From: an uncultured Armatimonadota bacterium
Lineage (GTDB): Bacteria > Armatimonadota > Armatimonadia > Armatimonadales > Armatimonadaceae
NCBI GenBank assembly: GCA_903924445.1
Contig: CAIYBQ010000534.1
Coordinates: 1 to 6,562 of the forward strand
DNA: 6,562 nucleotides
Reading direction: 5' to 3'
Part shown: piece after piece, positions 6,268 through 6,562 of the stretch
Position numbering within the stretch: the first letter of the stretch is position 1
How the letters are laid out: the number at the start of each line of letters is the position of its first letter
Notes under the pieces: generated by a model
Told to the model about the DNA's origin: nothing
The model's input: only the letters and a program-made list of their open reading frames with translations
Databases searched by the model: none
Made by a program: the position numbers and the translations under genes

Positions 6268-6562
6268 CTACGCACAGCGCTCTGCAAGTGCCTTTGCTGT
6301 CGCATCGACATTATTCTGCATCGTCTTCAAAATTATCGCCTTAATCAGTGGGCCGACCAAGGGAATCTCAAGTTTGTAATCGATTTGGCAGTCAAAGCGC
6401 GTCGTATTCTCATCCACAGCTGTGAATGTCCATACACCCTCAAACTGGTCGTAATCACCCTTGAGCTGTCTAAATGTACACGTTCCAGCATCCAAGTCCC
6501 AAATGTCCTCTTCCGTCCATTTCACCTTGGCGCCAAATTTAGGAACGATACCGACCCAGTCA
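6268..6562 (-). CDS. SRPBCC / polyketide cyclase-like protein, C-terminal part (5' truncated by window)
   Basis: The frame is open to the window edge and gives the last 97 residues, starting DWVGIVPKFGAKVKW. The pattern of W-x-G, then GTCTFRQLKGDYDQFEGVW, then TRFDCQIDYKLEIPLVGPLIK and a closing amphipathic helix (KTMQNNVDATAKALAERC) fits the SRPBCC fold of the polyketide cyclase/COQ10/START-like group. These small proteins bind hydrophobic ligands such as lipids or quinones in a helix-grip pocket; the ligand here is unknown. A GTG at 6525 could be mistaken for the start, but the homologous pattern continues upstream of it into the window edge, so the true start lies outside. The gene is on the same strand as the propeller gene, 175 nt away, with a separate promoter between them. 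Confidence 0.8.
   Translation of the reverse strand, partial: DWVGIVPKFGAKVKWTEEDIWDLDAGTCTFRQLKGDYDQFEGVWTFTAVDENTTRFDCQIDYKLEIPLVGPLIKAIILKTMQNNVDATAKALAERCA

Overview
This window comes from a bacterial chromosome of moderate GC content. Its genes are closely packed, its intergenic gaps are short, and it uses Shine-Dalgarno sites and intrinsic terminators. The contents are a carbohydrate-type operon, a very large-family esterase of a type best known to me from Planctomycetes, Verrucomicrobia and Armatimonadota-like bacteria, DprA, and a secreted eight-blade PQQ-like propeller protein. This suggests an environmental heterotroph from one of those phyla, but the sequence does not settle the phylum.

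Left part, plus strand (1-2804): the 3' end of an MFS transporter overlaps by 4 nt (ATGA) a TIM-barrel sugar-phosphate isomerase/epimerase-like gene. That gene is followed after about 20 nt by a cytosolic alpha/beta hydrolase of the acetyl-xylan-esterase-like type. The three genes look like one translationally coupled catabolic operon: import, isomerise or epimerise, and remove an acyl or ester group. The substrate cannot be read from the sequence.

Middle, minus strand (2849-4271): a strong intrinsic terminator separates the convergent transcription units. To its right lie a small basic, Gly/Ala-rich protein of 64 residues that I do not recognise and, 32 nt upstream of it, dprA, the RecA loader for transforming DNA. 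A second intrinsic terminator sits immediately in front of the dprA ribosome binding site, so how dprA is transcribed is an open question.

Right part, minus strand (4305-6562): a secreted protein has a signal peptide, an eight-repeat PQQ-like beta-propeller, an Ig-like domain and a disordered basic tail. A near-consensus sigma-70 promoter lies in front of it. At the window edge is the C-terminal part of an SRPBCC (polyketide cyclase/START-like) protein.

No stretch longer than about 175 bases lacks a gene. I see no rRNA, tRNA, CRISPR array, insertion sequence or prophage. Most of the window is recognisable. The least explained items are the small protein next to dprA, the hairpin at the dprA start, and the degenerate second hydrolase domain of the esterase.
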